From NCBI GenBank assembly GCA_024244705.1, contig JAAEOK010000088.1:1-64000 (forward strand): 64,000 bases of DNA, written 5' to 3'. Of the stretch, positions 45,764 through 54,942 are shown in pieces. Below the pieces are notes generated by a model. That model worked only from the letters and a program-made list of their open reading frames with translations, was not told the origin of the DNA and ran no database searches. Every line of letters begins with the position of its first letter. Position 1 is the stretch's first letter. This DNA comes from Alphaproteobacteria bacterium. GTDB taxonomy: Bacteria > Pseudomonadota > Alphaproteobacteria > JAAEOK01. The position numbers and the translations under genes are program-made.

Positions 45764-46648
45764 ATGAAGGTCCTGACCGTCGAGCACGAGACGGTCTACC
45801 GCTATCATCGACCGGTGCGCTTTGGCGAGCACCGGCTGATGTTTCGCCCCCGCGACAGTCACGATCTGCGGCTTCGTGAAACGTCGCTGCGGATCTCGCC
45901 GCCGACGGAAATTCGCTGGATGCACGACGTGTTCTCCAACTCGATCGCGATCGCACACTTCGAGGCCGCGGCCGACACGCTGTCCTTCGACAGCCGCTTC
46001 ACGATCGAGCACTATGGCTTGGATGCGCCCGCCTTTCCCATTCTGCACTATGCGCAAACGCTCCCGTTCAGCTATCCGGCCGACATGATCCCGGATCTCG
46101 CCCGCACCAACGAACGGCACTATCCCGATCCCGACGACCAGCTCGCCGACTGGGCGCGGCAGTTCCTCGGCGGTGGCGGTTCGGTCGAGACCCGGTCTGT
46201 CCTGGAACAACTCAACAGTGCGATCCCCTATCGGTTCACCTATGAGGACCGCACCGCGCCGGGAACCCGGAGCCCGACCGAGCTGCTCGATGCCGGCCGC
46301 GGCACCTGCCGCGACTACGCCTTGTTCATGATGGAAGCGGTCCGCAGCCTCGGCCTCGCCGCCCGGTTCGTCAGCGGCTATCTCTACGACCCGGCGATCG
46401 ACGGCGGTGCGACAACGGTGACCGGCGCCGGCGCCACCCATGCCTGGGTCCAGGTCTACCTGCCCGGCGCCGGATGGGTCGAGTACGATCCGACCAACGG
46501 CAAAGTCGGCGGCCTCAATCTCATCCGCGTCGCCGTCGCCCGGGACCCGTCGCAGGCAGTACCGCTTCAGGGCACCTTTATCGGCGCGGCCGAAGATTTC
46601 CAGGCCATGGAGGCGAGTGTCCGGGTAACCGCGGAGTTCGAGAATTGA
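45764..46648 (+). CDS. Transglutaminase-like cysteine peptidase-fold protein
   Basis: A 294-residue protein with an N-terminal beta domain (VEHETVYRYHRPVRFGEHRLMFRPRDSHD) and a transglutaminase-like core. The Cys-His-Asp triad is visible: Cys in GRGTCRDYALFMMEAVRSLG, His in GATHAWVQVYLPG and Asp in VEYDPTNG. Bacterial relatives are usually proteases or amidases rather than crosslinkers. It starts 12 bp after the reductase gene and may be cotranscribed with it, but no functional link is evident. Confidence 0.88.
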   Translation: MKVLTVEHETVYRYHRPVRFGEHRLMFRPRDSHDLRLRETSLRISPPTEIRWMHDVFSNSIAIAHFEAAADTLSFDSRFTIEHYGLDAPAFPILHYAQTLPFSYPADMIPDLARTNERHYPDPDDQLADWARQFLGGGGSVETRSVLEQLNSAIPYRFTYEDRTAPGTRSPTELLDAGRGTCRDYALFMMEAVRSLGLAARFVSGYLYDPAIDGGATTVTGAGATHAWVQVYLPGAGWVEYDPTNGKVGGLNLIRVAVARDPSQAVPLQGTFIGAAEDFQAMEASVRVTAEFEN

Positions 46649-46765
46649 TCGGACGCATGCCGTCGGCCAGGCGAAGGGGCGGTGCGCCCGAATGCCGGAT
46701 TTCAGCCGTCGCGCGGAATTACGTTTGGATATTGTGGACCGAGGCGAAAGCGGAAGGGCGATAGG

Positions 46766-47632
46766 ATGGATAACGTGGATCTGAGCATGGATTCGCTCGA
46801 GGTCATGATCGATACGATCGTCGAGTTCGCCGTCGCCTACGGTTTCCAGATTCTGGGCGCGTTGGTCGTCCTCGTCATCGGCCTCAAGATTTCATCCTGG
46901 CTGGCGCGCCGCACGGTCGATTACGGGACCCGGCGCGATTTCGATCCAACCCTGACCAAGTTCGCCGGCAATGTCGTGCGGGTCATTCTTATCGCCATCG
47001 TCGTCATCATCACGTTGGGCAATTTCGGCATCACCATCGCGCCCTTCATCGCACTGGCCGGCGCGGTCGCCTTCGGCGGCACGTTGGCCATCCAAGGCCC
47101 GCTGTCGAATTACGGGGCCGGACTGGTCTTGATCCTGACCCGGCCGTTCAAGGTCGGCAGCACGATTCAGGTCCAAGGCGTCTACGGCGTGGTCGAGGAA
47201 ATCAACCTCGCGGCGACGGTGCTGCGCGGTGAAGACGGCGAAACGATCACCATCCCGAACAAGGAAATCGTCGGCCGGGTGCTGGTCGATTCCCACCACT
47301 ATCGCGTCATCGAATCCAAGATCATCGTCCGCAACGACCAGGATATCGACCTTGCCACCGACGTGATCCGCGACAGTATCGCCGAGTTCGCCGAATCCGA
47401 GGAGGCGCCGCCGGCCCAGGTCGGGGTCCACGATTTTACCTATGGCGGGGTCGTCCTCGGCGCCCGCTTCTGGGTTCCGAGCCTGCGCTATTTCCAGATC
47501 CGCTACCTGGCCAATCGGAAAATCCACAGCGCCTTGAAGAAAGCCGGCATTACCTTCGTCGAGCCGGCGAGCGCCGCCGTGCTGGGCCCAACCGATGCAT
47601 CGCCGGTCGAGTCGACCGGCGGCGGCGATTGA
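46766..47632 (+). CDS. Small-conductance mechanosensitive channel (MscS family)
   Basis: A 288-residue MscS-type channel that releases solutes on hypo-osmotic shock. It has three N-terminal membrane segments; the pore-lining TM3 is FIALAGAVAFGGTLAIQGPLSNYGAGLVLI, followed by the beta domain RPFKVGSTIQVQGVYGVVEEINLAATVLRGEDGETITIPNKEI. The start at 46766 follows a GGAAGG ribosome site; an upstream extension is not conserved. Confidence 0.92.
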   Translation: MDNVDLSMDSLEVMIDTIVEFAVAYGFQILGALVVLVIGLKISSWLARRTVDYGTRRDFDPTLTKFAGNVVRVILIAIVVIITLGNFGITIAPFIALAGAVAFGGTLAIQGPLSNYGAGLVLILTRPFKVGSTIQVQGVYGVVEEINLAATVLRGEDGETITIPNKEIVGRVLVDSHHYRVIESKIIVRNDQDIDLATDVIRDSIAEFAESEEAPPAQVGVHDFTYGGVVLGARFWVPSLRYFQIRYLANRKIHSALKKAGITFVEPASAAVLGPTDASPVESTGGGD

Positions 47633-47707
47633 TCCGGGTTGCGCGGCACGGTTCCGCCGTCGCGTCATCCCCCGCTATTGGCCTTGACCTCGGATCGCCG
47701 ATGGGGA

Positions 47708-47727
47708 TTATATGTAAATTCATATAA
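47708..47727. promoter_or_regulatory. Candidate operator palindrome before the ior-TRAP operon
   Basis: TTATATG-TAAATT-CATATAA is a perfect palindrome with 7-bp arms, 23 bp upstream of the iorA ATG, and AT-rich in a GC-rich genome. Its size and symmetry suit a MarR-type dimer; the operon's last gene encodes a MarR regulator. Confidence 0.5.
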
Positions 47728-47750
47728 ATTGCCGGACGGTGCCGCGAACC

Positions 47751-49883
47751 ATGGAGCGCTCCTTCGCCCGCGAGGTCGAAATGCTCAAGCTCGGCGACGG
47801 CGAGGTCTTCGAGGGCGAGGGCATTCTCGCCATTACCAAGGCCCTGCTGCAGTCGGGGGTCAGCTATGTCGGCGGCTACCAGGGCGCGCCCGTCTCCCAC
47901 CTCATCGACGTGATGGCGGATGCGCGCGAAATCCTCGACGAGTACGGCATCCATTTCGAGGCCTGCGGCAGTGAGGCCGGCGCGGCAGCGATGTGCGCCG
48001 CGTCGATCAACTATCCCATGCGCGGCGCCGTGGTGTGGAAGTCGACGGTCGGCACCAACGTCGCCTCCGATGCGCTGTCGAACCTTGCCTCGGCGGGCGT
48101 GAAGGGCGGCACCGTCATCGTCCTCGGCGAGGATTACGGCGAAGGCTCGAGCATCATCCAGGAACGCAGTCACGCCTTCGCCATGAAATCGCAGCTGTGG
48201 CTCCTGGACCCGCGGCCGCACCATCCCAAGATCGTCGAGCTGGTGGAACGCGCTTTCGAATTGTCGGAGGTCAGCAACACGCCGGTGATGATGGAGTTCC
48301 GGATTCGCGCCTGCCACGTTTACGGAAGTTTCGTCTGCAAGGATAACCGCCGGCCGGCGGTGTCGCGGAACGATGTCCTGAGCGCGCCCGATTTCGATTA
48401 CGACCGCATCTGCCTGCCGCCGGCGACCTACAGCCAGGAAAAGCATAAGGTCGAGCAGCGCTACCCGGCGGCGGTCGAGTTCGTCCGCGCCAACCGCCTC
48501 AACGAGGTATTCCCGGGCGATCTCGACGGGGTCGGGATCATACTTCAGGGCGGGCTCTACAATTCGGTCATCCGCGCCTTGCAGCAATTGGACCTGGCCG
48601 ACGCGTTCGGCGCGGCCCGCGTGCCGATATTAGCGCTTAACGTCACCTACCCTTTGGTACCCGACGAAATTGCCGCATTCTGTGCCGACAAGAGAACCGT
48701 CCTGGTCGTCGAGGAAGGCCAGCCGGCCTTCCTCGAAGAGGCGATCAACGCGCTTCTCCGCCGCCACGAGGTGGCGGCCAAAGTGGTCGGCAAGGACGTC
48801 CTGCCGCTCGCCGGCGAGTATACGGGTGAGGTTCTGCTGCGCGGCCTGGCCGCCTACCTCGAAGGCAGCGTGCCGGCCGGAATCGACCTGGTGCCGGTCG
48901 CCGCCGCGGTCGACCGGGTCACCGAAATCAAGGCCAAGGCTGCGGAGCTGTTGGGCACGGCAGTGCCCAAGCGGCCCCCCGCATTCTGCACCGGCTGTCC
49001 CGAGCGGCCGGTGTTCAGCGCCCTCAAGCTGGTCGAACGCGATCTCGGCAAGATCCACATCGCCGCCGATATCGGCTGCCATACCTTCTCGACGCTGCCG
49101 CCCTTCAACCTTGGCAATTCCGTGCTCGGCTATGGCCTTGGCCTGGCCAGCGCCGCCGCGGTCGCGCCCGCGTTCGACAAACGCGTGGTCAGCATCATGG
49201 GCGACGGCGGCTTTTGGCATAACGGCCTGACCAGCGGCGTCGCCAGCGCCGTCTTCAACCGCACCGACGGCGTTCTGGTGATCATGAACAACGGCTACAG
49301 CTCGGCCACCGGTCAGCAATACATCCCGTCTTCGGGCAAGAACTTCGCCAACCAGCCGACCAGCCAGACCATCCGTGGCGCGCTCCGCGGCGTCGGCGTG
49401 CGCTGGCTCAAGACGGTCACCACCTATCGGGTCGGCGCCATGAAACGCGCGCTGAAGGAGGCGATGACGACGGCGGAAAAGGGACTCAAGGTCATCATCG
49501 CCGAGAGCGAATGCCAACTCGCCCGGCAACGCCGGCTGAAGCCGCTGATCCGCAAAAAACTCGCCGCCGGCGCACGCGTGGTGCGCACCCGTTTCGGCGT
49601 CGACGAGGCGATCTGCACCGGCGACCATTCTTGTATTCGCTTGTCCGGGTGCCCGTCGCTGACGGTCAAGCCCAACCCCGATCCGCTGCGCCGCGACCCG
49701 GTCGCCCATGTCGACAACAGCTGCGTCGGCTGTGGATTGTGCGGCGAAGTCGCCGATGCGGCCGCGCTGTGCCCGTCCTTCTACCAGGCCGAAATCGTGC
49801 AAAACCCGGGTGCCCGCGACCTGTGGCTGGATCGGCTCCATCGCCGCATGATCGGCTGGCTTCAGGGCGAAGCGCCGGCATGA
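47751..49883 (+). CDS. iorA: Indolepyruvate ferredoxin oxidoreductase subunit alpha
   Basis: A 710-residue ThDP- and FeS-containing subunit that oxidatively decarboxylates aryl pyruvates to aryl-acetyl-CoA with ferredoxin. The pyrimidine-binding domain is N-terminal (GYQGAPVSHLIDV). The ThDP motif is MGDGGFWHNGL...NNGYSSATGQQ. The C-terminus carries FeS ligands in ICTGDHSCIRLSGCPS and a ferredoxin-like SCVGCGLCGEVADAAALCP. A GTG at 47739 is an alternative start. Its stop overlaps iorB (ATGA). Confidence 0.93.
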   Translation: MERSFAREVEMLKLGDGEVFEGEGILAITKALLQSGVSYVGGYQGAPVSHLIDVMADAREILDEYGIHFEACGSEAGAAAMCAASINYPMRGAVVWKSTVGTNVASDALSNLASAGVKGGTVIVLGEDYGEGSSIIQERSHAFAMKSQLWLLDPRPHHPKIVELVERAFELSEVSNTPVMMEFRIRACHVYGSFVCKDNRRPAVSRNDVLSAPDFDYDRICLPPATYSQEKHKVEQRYPAAVEFVRANRLNEVFPGDLDGVGIILQGGLYNSVIRALQQLDLADAFGAARVPILALNVTYPLVPDEIAAFCADKRTVLVVEEGQPAFLEEAINALLRRHEVAAKVVGKDVLPLAGEYTGEVLLRGLAAYLEGSVPAGIDLVPVAAAVDRVTEIKAKAAELLGTAVPKRPPAFCTGCPERPVFSALKLVERDLGKIHIAADIGCHTFSTLPPFNLGNSVLGYGLGLASAAAVAPAFDKRVVSIMGDGGFWHNGLTSGVASAVFNRTDGVLVIMNNGYSSATGQQYIPSSGKNFANQPTSQTIRGALRGVGVRWLKTVTTYRVGAMKRALKEAMTTAEKGLKVIIAESECQLARQRRLKPLIRKKLAAGARVVRTRFGVDEAICTGDHSCIRLSGCPSLTVKPNPDPLRRDPVAHVDNSCVGCGLCGEVADAAALCPSFYQAEIVQNPGARDLWLDRLHRRMIGWLQGEAPA

Positions 49884-51457
49884 GCGGGCCGCTTCCCCAT
49901 TGCATCCTGATTGCCGCCCTCGGCGGCGAAGGCGGCGGCGTCCTCACCGACTGGATCGTCGGCGCTGCCGAAGCGGAAGGATTTCCGGTCCAGAGCACGT
50001 CGATCCCGGGCGTCGCCCAGCGCACCGGTGCGACGACCTATTACATCGAGATCTATCCGGAGCCGCAGGATGGGTCGGCGCGCCGGCCGGTGATGGCGCT
50101 TTATCCGAGCCCCGGGCACATCGACGTCATGGTCGCCTCCGAACTTCTCGAGGCCGGACGGGCGATCGAGGCCGGTTTCGTGAGCCCCGACCGGACGTGC
50201 CTGATCGCCTCGACCCACCGTATCTATTCGATCGCGGAAAAGTCGGCGATGGGTGATGGCCGGTTCGACACCGACCGGATCTTGGCCGCCGCGGATGCCT
50301 TGGCGCGGCGCCCGATCCTCGGCGATTTGGCGGCGATCGCGGCGGCCGAGGGCGCGGCGATCAATGCGGTGATCCTCGGCGTCATCGCCGGCAGCGATAC
50401 CCTGCCCATCCCACATGACCGCTACGAGGCGGCGATCCGGAACAGCGGGATTGCGGTCGAGGCCAATCTCAACGGCTTTCGCGCGGGGATAGCCCGGGTT
50501 GCCGGCAGCTCGCCTGCGCCCGAGCAATCGCCCGCGCCGGCAACGATAACCGACCGCGAGATCCCGGGAGACGTTGCAGCTACCTGCGACGGATTACCAC
50601 TCGAGGTCAGAGAGATCGCGCACCAGGGTGTTCGGCGACTGCTCGACTACCAGGACGGGGACTACGCCAGGCTGTATGTCGAACGCCTGCAGCGCGTTCT
50701 CATTCATGATTCTCCCGACACCGGATATCGATTGAGCCGGGAGACCGCGCGGCACTTGGCGCTATGGATGAGCTACGAGGACGTCATCCGCGTCGCCGAG
50801 CTGAAGATCCGGCCCGAGCGCATCGAAAAGATGCGGCAAGAGGTCGGCGCGAAGCCGGGCGAGCCGGTGCGTATCACCGAATTTCTCAAACCGAGCCCGG
50901 AAGAGGTCGCGGCGATCCTTCCCGCCCGTCTCGGCCGCATGGTCAGCGATCTTACCCGGCGATTCGGCGGCCACGAACGGTGGCAGCGCTCGATGCGCAT
51001 CCGCACCGACCGCTTCGGCGGGTTTGCCCGGCTGTGGCTGCTGTCCCGGATGCGCCGCTTTCGCCGGACGTCACTGCGCTTCACCGAAGAGAGCGCGGCG
51101 ATCGAGAACTGGTTGGACATGGTCTGCGCCGGCGCCGAGTTCTCCTCCGACCTCGCCGTCGAAATCGCCGAATGCGCGCGCCTGCTGAAGGGCTACGGCG
51201 ACACCTATCGGCGCGGCCGGGAGAACTACGCCGCCATCGTGGACACCGTCATCGAACCCGCGCTGGCGCAAGCCGGCGGCGCCCCGGCGACGGCCGCGGT
51301 CAAGCAAGCACGTGACGCCGCCCTCGCCGATCCCGAAGGCTTCGAATTGAAGGCGGCGCTTTCGGACGCTAATGTGCATGGAGTTGCGTCAATCAATAGA
51401 GACGGGTCCGGCCATCCGGCCGCGCCTAGTCACGACCAGGGAGGAAAAGCCGCATGA
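49880..51457 (+). CDS. iorB: Indolepyruvate oxidoreductase subunit beta family protein with C-terminal DUF6537-like domain
   Basis: A 525-residue protein. Residues ~1-200 are the gamma/beta domain of 2-oxoacid ferredoxin oxidoreductases (LIAALGGEGGGVLTDWIVGAA and SIPGVAQRTGATTYYIE). Residues ~230-510 form an all-helical extension of the kind annotated DUF6537. The short classical IorB ends after ~200 residues, so this is the long form seen in aerobic proteobacteria. It overlaps both iorA and the following dctP by 4 bp. Confidence 0.88.
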   Translation: MSGPLPHCILIAALGGEGGGVLTDWIVGAAEAEGFPVQSTSIPGVAQRTGATTYYIEIYPEPQDGSARRPVMALYPSPGHIDVMVASELLEAGRAIEAGFVSPDRTCLIASTHRIYSIAEKSAMGDGRFDTDRILAAADALARRPILGDLAAIAAAEGAAINAVILGVIAGSDTLPIPHDRYEAAIRNSGIAVEANLNGFRAGIARVAGSSPAPEQSPAPATITDREIPGDVAATCDGLPLEVREIAHQGVRRLLDYQDGDYARLYVERLQRVLIHDSPDTGYRLSRETARHLALWMSYEDVIRVAELKIRPERIEKMRQEVGAKPGEPVRITEFLKPSPEEVAAILPARLGRMVSDLTRRFGGHERWQRSMRIRTDRFGGFARLWLLSRMRRFRRTSLRFTEESAAIENWLDMVCAGAEFSSDLAVEIAECARLLKGYGDTYRRGRENYAAIVDTVIEPALAQAGGAPATAAVKQARDAALADPEGFELKAALSDANVHGVASINRDGSGHPAAPSHDQGGKAA

Positions 51458-52434
51458 AATTGACACCCGCACTGTTCGCGGCGACGGCCGTCGCCGCTGC
51501 GTCGCTCGCCGGCATGGCAACCGCCGAGGAAGTCACGATACGAGGCATGAGCGCCTTCGCCGACGGGACGACCTTCACCAAGAACTTCGAACGCTTCGTC
51601 GACAAGGTCAATGAGACCGGCAAGGGCGTCGTCCAAATCGACTATATCGGCGGCGGCGGCAAGGTCATGAGCCCGTTCGAAGTCGGCAACGCCATCCAGG
51701 GCGGCACGGTCGATATCGCCAATGTGGCGAGCGCGTTCTATACGACGCTGTTGCCCGAGGGCGACGCCATCAAGCTGTCCGAATACACGATTTCGGAAGA
51801 GCGCGAGAACGGTGCCTGGGCGTTCATGAATCAGCTCCACAACGAGAAGATGAATGCCCAGCACATCGCGCGCCAGAAGGACTGCGTGCCGTTCCACCTC
51901 TATCTCGGCAAGAATGCCGATCCGATCGGCAAGCCCGATTTGACCGGCTACAAGATCCGCGTGACCCCGATCTATCGCGCGTTCTTCGCGGCGATGGGGG
52001 CCGAATTGCTGCGCACGGCGCCGGGCGAGGTTTACACCGCCCTCGAAAGCGGCACTGTCGACGGCTATGGCTGGCCGACCCAGGGCGTGCTCGATCTCGG
52101 CTGGCACGAGGTCACCGGCTATCGCGTCGACCCGCCCTTCTATCGCGCATCGGTCGAGGTCATCATGAACCTGGAAAAGTGGAACAGCCTCAACGACGAG
52201 CAGAAGGCGGTGATCATGGATGCCGCGTTGTGGATGGAATCGCTGTGCGAAGAGGACATGGCGGTCAACGACACCGAGCTGGCGAGACAGGCCGATGTCG
52301 GGATCGAGACCATCACGTTTTCGGGCGATGCCGGCGCGCAATACCTGCAGATGGCCAAGGATGAAGGGTGGAAAGCCTTTATCGAGGCGAACCCGGAAAA
52401 CGGTCCAAAGCTGCAAGAGCTGCTGACCCGATAG
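51454..52434 (+). CDS. dctP: TRAP transporter substrate-binding protein (DctP), second system
   Basis: A 326-residue periplasmic binding protein with a signal peptide (MKLTPALFAATAVAAASLAGMATA). DctP features include FVDKVNETGKGVVQIDYIGGGGKVMSPFEVGNAIQGGTVDIANV and the conserved ligand-binding Arg region in KIRVTPIYRAFFAAMGAE followed by GEVYTALESGTVDGYGWP. The ATG overlaps the iorB stop, so the binding protein is made from the same message as the oxidoreductase. This is a strong hint that its ligand is an aryl-2-oxoacid or a precursor. Confidence 0.92.
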   Translation: MKLTPALFAATAVAAASLAGMATAEEVTIRGMSAFADGTTFTKNFERFVDKVNETGKGVVQIDYIGGGGKVMSPFEVGNAIQGGTVDIANVASAFYTTLLPEGDAIKLSEYTISEERENGAWAFMNQLHNEKMNAQHIARQKDCVPFHLYLGKNADPIGKPDLTGYKIRVTPIYRAFFAAMGAELLRTAPGEVYTALESGTVDGYGWPTQGVLDLGWHEVTGYRVDPPFYRASVEVIMNLEKWNSLNDEQKAVIMDAALWMESLCEEDMAVNDTELARQADVGIETITFSGDAGAQYLQMAKDEGWKAFIEANPENGPKLQELLTR

Positions 52435-52443
52435 GCGCACCAG

Positions 52444-52473
52444 GGATGGGCTCGGCCCTCGCCGGGCCCATCC
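52444..52473 (+). promoter_or_regulatory. Intercistronic hairpin between dctP and dctQ (second TRAP operon)
   Basis: GGATGGGC and GCCCATCC form a perfect 8-bp stem around a 14-base loop that can pair further internally. It lies 9 bp after the dctP stop in the only real gap of this operon and lacks a T-run. It probably protects the binding-protein message. Confidence 0.6.
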
Positions 52474-52494
52474 GCGTCACCGCGATTTCATGCG

Positions 52495-53013
52495 ATGGGC
52501 AATAGCGTGGCCGCCGTCTACGATCGGTTATTGGCCCTTTGCGGCCTACTTGCCGGATCCACCCTGGCGCTTTTGGCGTTCGCGATCACCGTCGATATTG
52601 TCCTCCGCAATGCCGGCATCCTGAATTTCCCGTGGTTGCTGGAAGTGGCGGAATACGTCATTTACGTCGCCACGTTTCTGGCCGCGCCCTGGGTGCTGAA
52701 CCGGGCCGCCCATGTGCGTGTCGATGTCTTCGTCAATGTCGCGCCCAAACCGATGGCGACGGTCATGGAATTGGCCGCCGACCTGATCGGAATGGCGACC
52801 TGCGCGACCTTCGCCTGGTACAGCCTGAACGCGACCTCGATCTCCCTCGGCGGCAGCCGGCTCATCTACAAGGAATTGGTCATCCCCGAATGGCCATTGT
52901 TGGCGGTCATGCCGTTCGCCGGAGTGTTGCTCGCGATCGAGTTCGCCCGCCGTCTGCGACGCACATGGATCGCCGGCGGCGACATGAAGAATCGCATGAC
53001 CGACGGACTCTGA
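52495..53013 (+). CDS. dctQ: TRAP transporter small permease (DctQ), second system
   Basis: A 172-residue membrane protein of normal DctQ length with four membrane segments: LLALCGLLAGSTLALLAFAITVDIVLRN, WLLEVAEYVIYVATFLAAPWVLNRAAHVRVDVF, LAADLIGMATCATFAWYSL and LLAVMPFAGVLLAIEFARR. It links the binding protein to the large permease. dctM follows after 18 bp. Confidence 0.92.
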   Translation: MGNSVAAVYDRLLALCGLLAGSTLALLAFAITVDIVLRNAGILNFPWLLEVAEYVIYVATFLAAPWVLNRAAHVRVDVFVNVAPKPMATVMELAADLIGMATCATFAWYSLNATSISLGGSRLIYKELVIPEWPLLAVMPFAGVLLAIEFARRLRRTWIAGGDMKNRMTDGL

Positions 53014-53031
53014 CGGGCGGCGGCGAAAATC

Positions 53032-54348
53032 ATGGAATGGTATGCCGCCCTCGTCCTGATGCTTGGTCTGATCTGCCTGCTTATGGCGATCGGCCTGCCG
53101 GTCGCCTTCGCCTTCTTCGCGGTCAATGCGGTCGGCGCCTTCGTCTTTCTCGGCGGCGAAGCGGGTCTGACCCAGATGACCCGCAATTCGATGGCCTCGG
53201 TCAACAGCTTCGCCTTGGTGCCGATACCGCTGTTCCTGCTGATGGGCGAAATCCTCTTTCATACCGGCGTCGCGTTGAAGGCGATCAACGCCATCGACCG
53301 CCTGTTCACGCGCCTGCCGGGGCGGCTTTCGATCGTTTCCGTGGTCGGCGGCACGGTGTTTTCCTCGCTGTCGGGGTCGACGATTGCCAACACCGCCGTC
53401 CTCGGTTCGGTGCTGATGCCCGAAATGCTGAGGCGCGGTTACCACCCGACCATGGCGATGGGCCCGATCATGGCCACCGGCAGCATCGCCATGCTGATCC
53501 CGCCCTCGGCGCTGGCGGTTCTGCTCGGCAGCCTCGCCGGGATCTCGATCGCCGGCCTGCTGATGGCGGGAATCATCCCCGGCCTGATCATGAGCCTGGC
53601 CTTCCTCGGCTATGTCAGCGGACGGAGCTGGCTGCGCCCCGATCTGGCGCCGGCCTACGATGTCGAGGAACTGAATGCGTGGGACCGGTGGCGGCCGTTC
53701 CTGGTCTACGTGGTGCCGCTGTTCGGCATCTTCGCGGTAGTCGTCGGCTCGATCCTCGCCGGTTGGGCGACGCCGACGGAATCGGCGGCGCTGGGCTGTT
53801 CCGCCTCGTTCATCGCCGCCGTCCTTTACGGCGCCGTGACCCGGGAAAACTTGGTCCGCGCGCTGATGGAGACGGCGAAGATTTCGGTGATGATCCTGTT
53901 CATCATCGCCGGCTCGATCACGTTCTCGCAGATCCTCGCCTTTTCGGGCGCCACCAACGGCCTGCTCGAAGTCATCGGCGGCGTCGGCGCCGATCCGATC
54001 ATCCTGCTGCTGGCGATGCTCGGCATATTGTTGTTCCTCGGCGCCTTCATGGACCAGGTGAGTATGATCATGATCACCCTGCCCTTCTTCATTCCATTGG
54101 CGACGACGATCGGCATCGACTTGCTGTGGTTCGGCGTCCTGATGCTGATCGTGATGGAGATCAGTTTCACGACGCCGCCCTTCGGTCTCCTGCTTTATGT
54201 GATGAAGGGGGTGGCGCCACCCGAGATCTCCATGGGCCAAGTTTATCGCGCGGCGGCGCCGTTTATCGTCCTGGAACTGATCGTACTGGCCCTGATCGCG
54301 CTGGTCCCCGAAGCCGCCACCTGGCTGCCCTCGGTGATGCGCCGATGA
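53032..54348 (+). CDS. dctM: TRAP transporter large permease (DctM), second system
   Basis: A 438-residue polytopic permease. Family hallmarks are VPIPLFLLMGEILFHTGVALKAI, GTVFSSLSGSTIANTAVLGSVLMPEMLRRGYHP, MATGSIAMLIPPSALAVLLG and DLLWFGVLMLIVMEISFTTPPFGLLLYVMKGVAPPEIS. Its stop overlaps the ATG of the MarR gene (ATGA), closing the ior-TRAP-MarR operon. Confidence 0.95.
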   Translation: MEWYAALVLMLGLICLLMAIGLPVAFAFFAVNAVGAFVFLGGEAGLTQMTRNSMASVNSFALVPIPLFLLMGEILFHTGVALKAINAIDRLFTRLPGRLSIVSVVGGTVFSSLSGSTIANTAVLGSVLMPEMLRRGYHPTMAMGPIMATGSIAMLIPPSALAVLLGSLAGISIAGLLMAGIIPGLIMSLAFLGYVSGRSWLRPDLAPAYDVEELNAWDRWRPFLVYVVPLFGIFAVVVGSILAGWATPTESAALGCSASFIAAVLYGAVTRENLVRALMETAKISVMILFIIAGSITFSQILAFSGATNGLLEVIGGVGADPIILLLAMLGILLFLGAFMDQVSMIMITLPFFIPLATTIGIDLLWFGVLMLIVMEISFTTPPFGLLLYVMKGVAPPEISMGQVYRAAAPFIVLELIVLALIALVPEAATWLPSVMRR

Positions 54349-54824
54349 GCCCGCGCAACGATCCCGACCATCGCCTGCTCGCCGACGATTTGTCGCTCGA
54401 CGACTTCCTGCCCTACCTGCTCAACCGGATCTCGAACCGGCTCAACACGGATCTGAGCGAAGAGCTGCGAACGATCGGCGTCACCCTGCCCTATTGGCGC
54501 GTGCTGGCGGTGCTGCACGTCAAGGACGGCCGCAGCATCGGCGAACTGTCGGTCTATACGATCACCGAACAATCGACGCTGTCGCGGATCGTCGACCGCA
54601 TGGCGCAGGCGCGTCTCGTCGAACGGCGGCAGGCGCCGGGCGACGCGCGTATCGCCGAGGTGTTCATGACCGATGCCGGCCGCGCGACCTTCGACCGCAT
54701 CATGCCGATCGCCATGCGTCACTATCGGGTCGCGGTCGACGGCCTGACCGAAGACGAGCACCGGGTGCTGATCGAGGCCCTGCACAAGGTCCTGGCAACC
54801 GTTCGCGCCACCGAATATCCGTGA
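54345..54824 (+). CDS. MarR family transcriptional regulator of the ior-TRAP operon
   Basis: A 159-residue winged-helix regulator with FLPYLLNRISNRLNTDLSEELRTIGVTLPYWRVLAVL, the HTH SIGELSVYTITEQSTLSRIVDRMAQARLVERRQAPGDAR and a C-terminal dimer helix. It is the last gene of the operon and is translationally coupled to dctM. Autogenous repression through the palindrome at 47708-47727 is likely, released by an aromatic effector; that is inference. Confidence 0.92.
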   Translation: MSPRNDPDHRLLADDLSLDDFLPYLLNRISNRLNTDLSEELRTIGVTLPYWRVLAVLHVKDGRSIGELSVYTITEQSTLSRIVDRMAQARLVERRQAPGDARIAEVFMTDAGRATFDRIMPIAMRHYRVAVDGLTEDEHRVLIEALHKVLATVRATEYP

Positions 54825-54942
54825 AGCGCGGCCCGTAACCACGTCAACCGCGCCGCAACGCGCCAATCATACAATGGTGACTTCGCCGCTCCGACACGCC
54901 TCGGAATAGTCAGAGTAAGGCTCTAAATATCCGCCCGAGATA

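Noticed and set aside
44699-46441. N-terminal extension of the hydroxyacid dehydrogenase frame to 903 codons
   Set aside because: The extension is antisense to two well-supported plus-strand genes; the dehydrogenase fold starts at the ATG at 44698.
52539-54824. 761-codon plus-strand frame spanning dctQ, dctM and marR
   Set aside because: Only its last part, in the marR frame from 54345, is real; the rest is an out-of-frame reading of dctQ and dctM.
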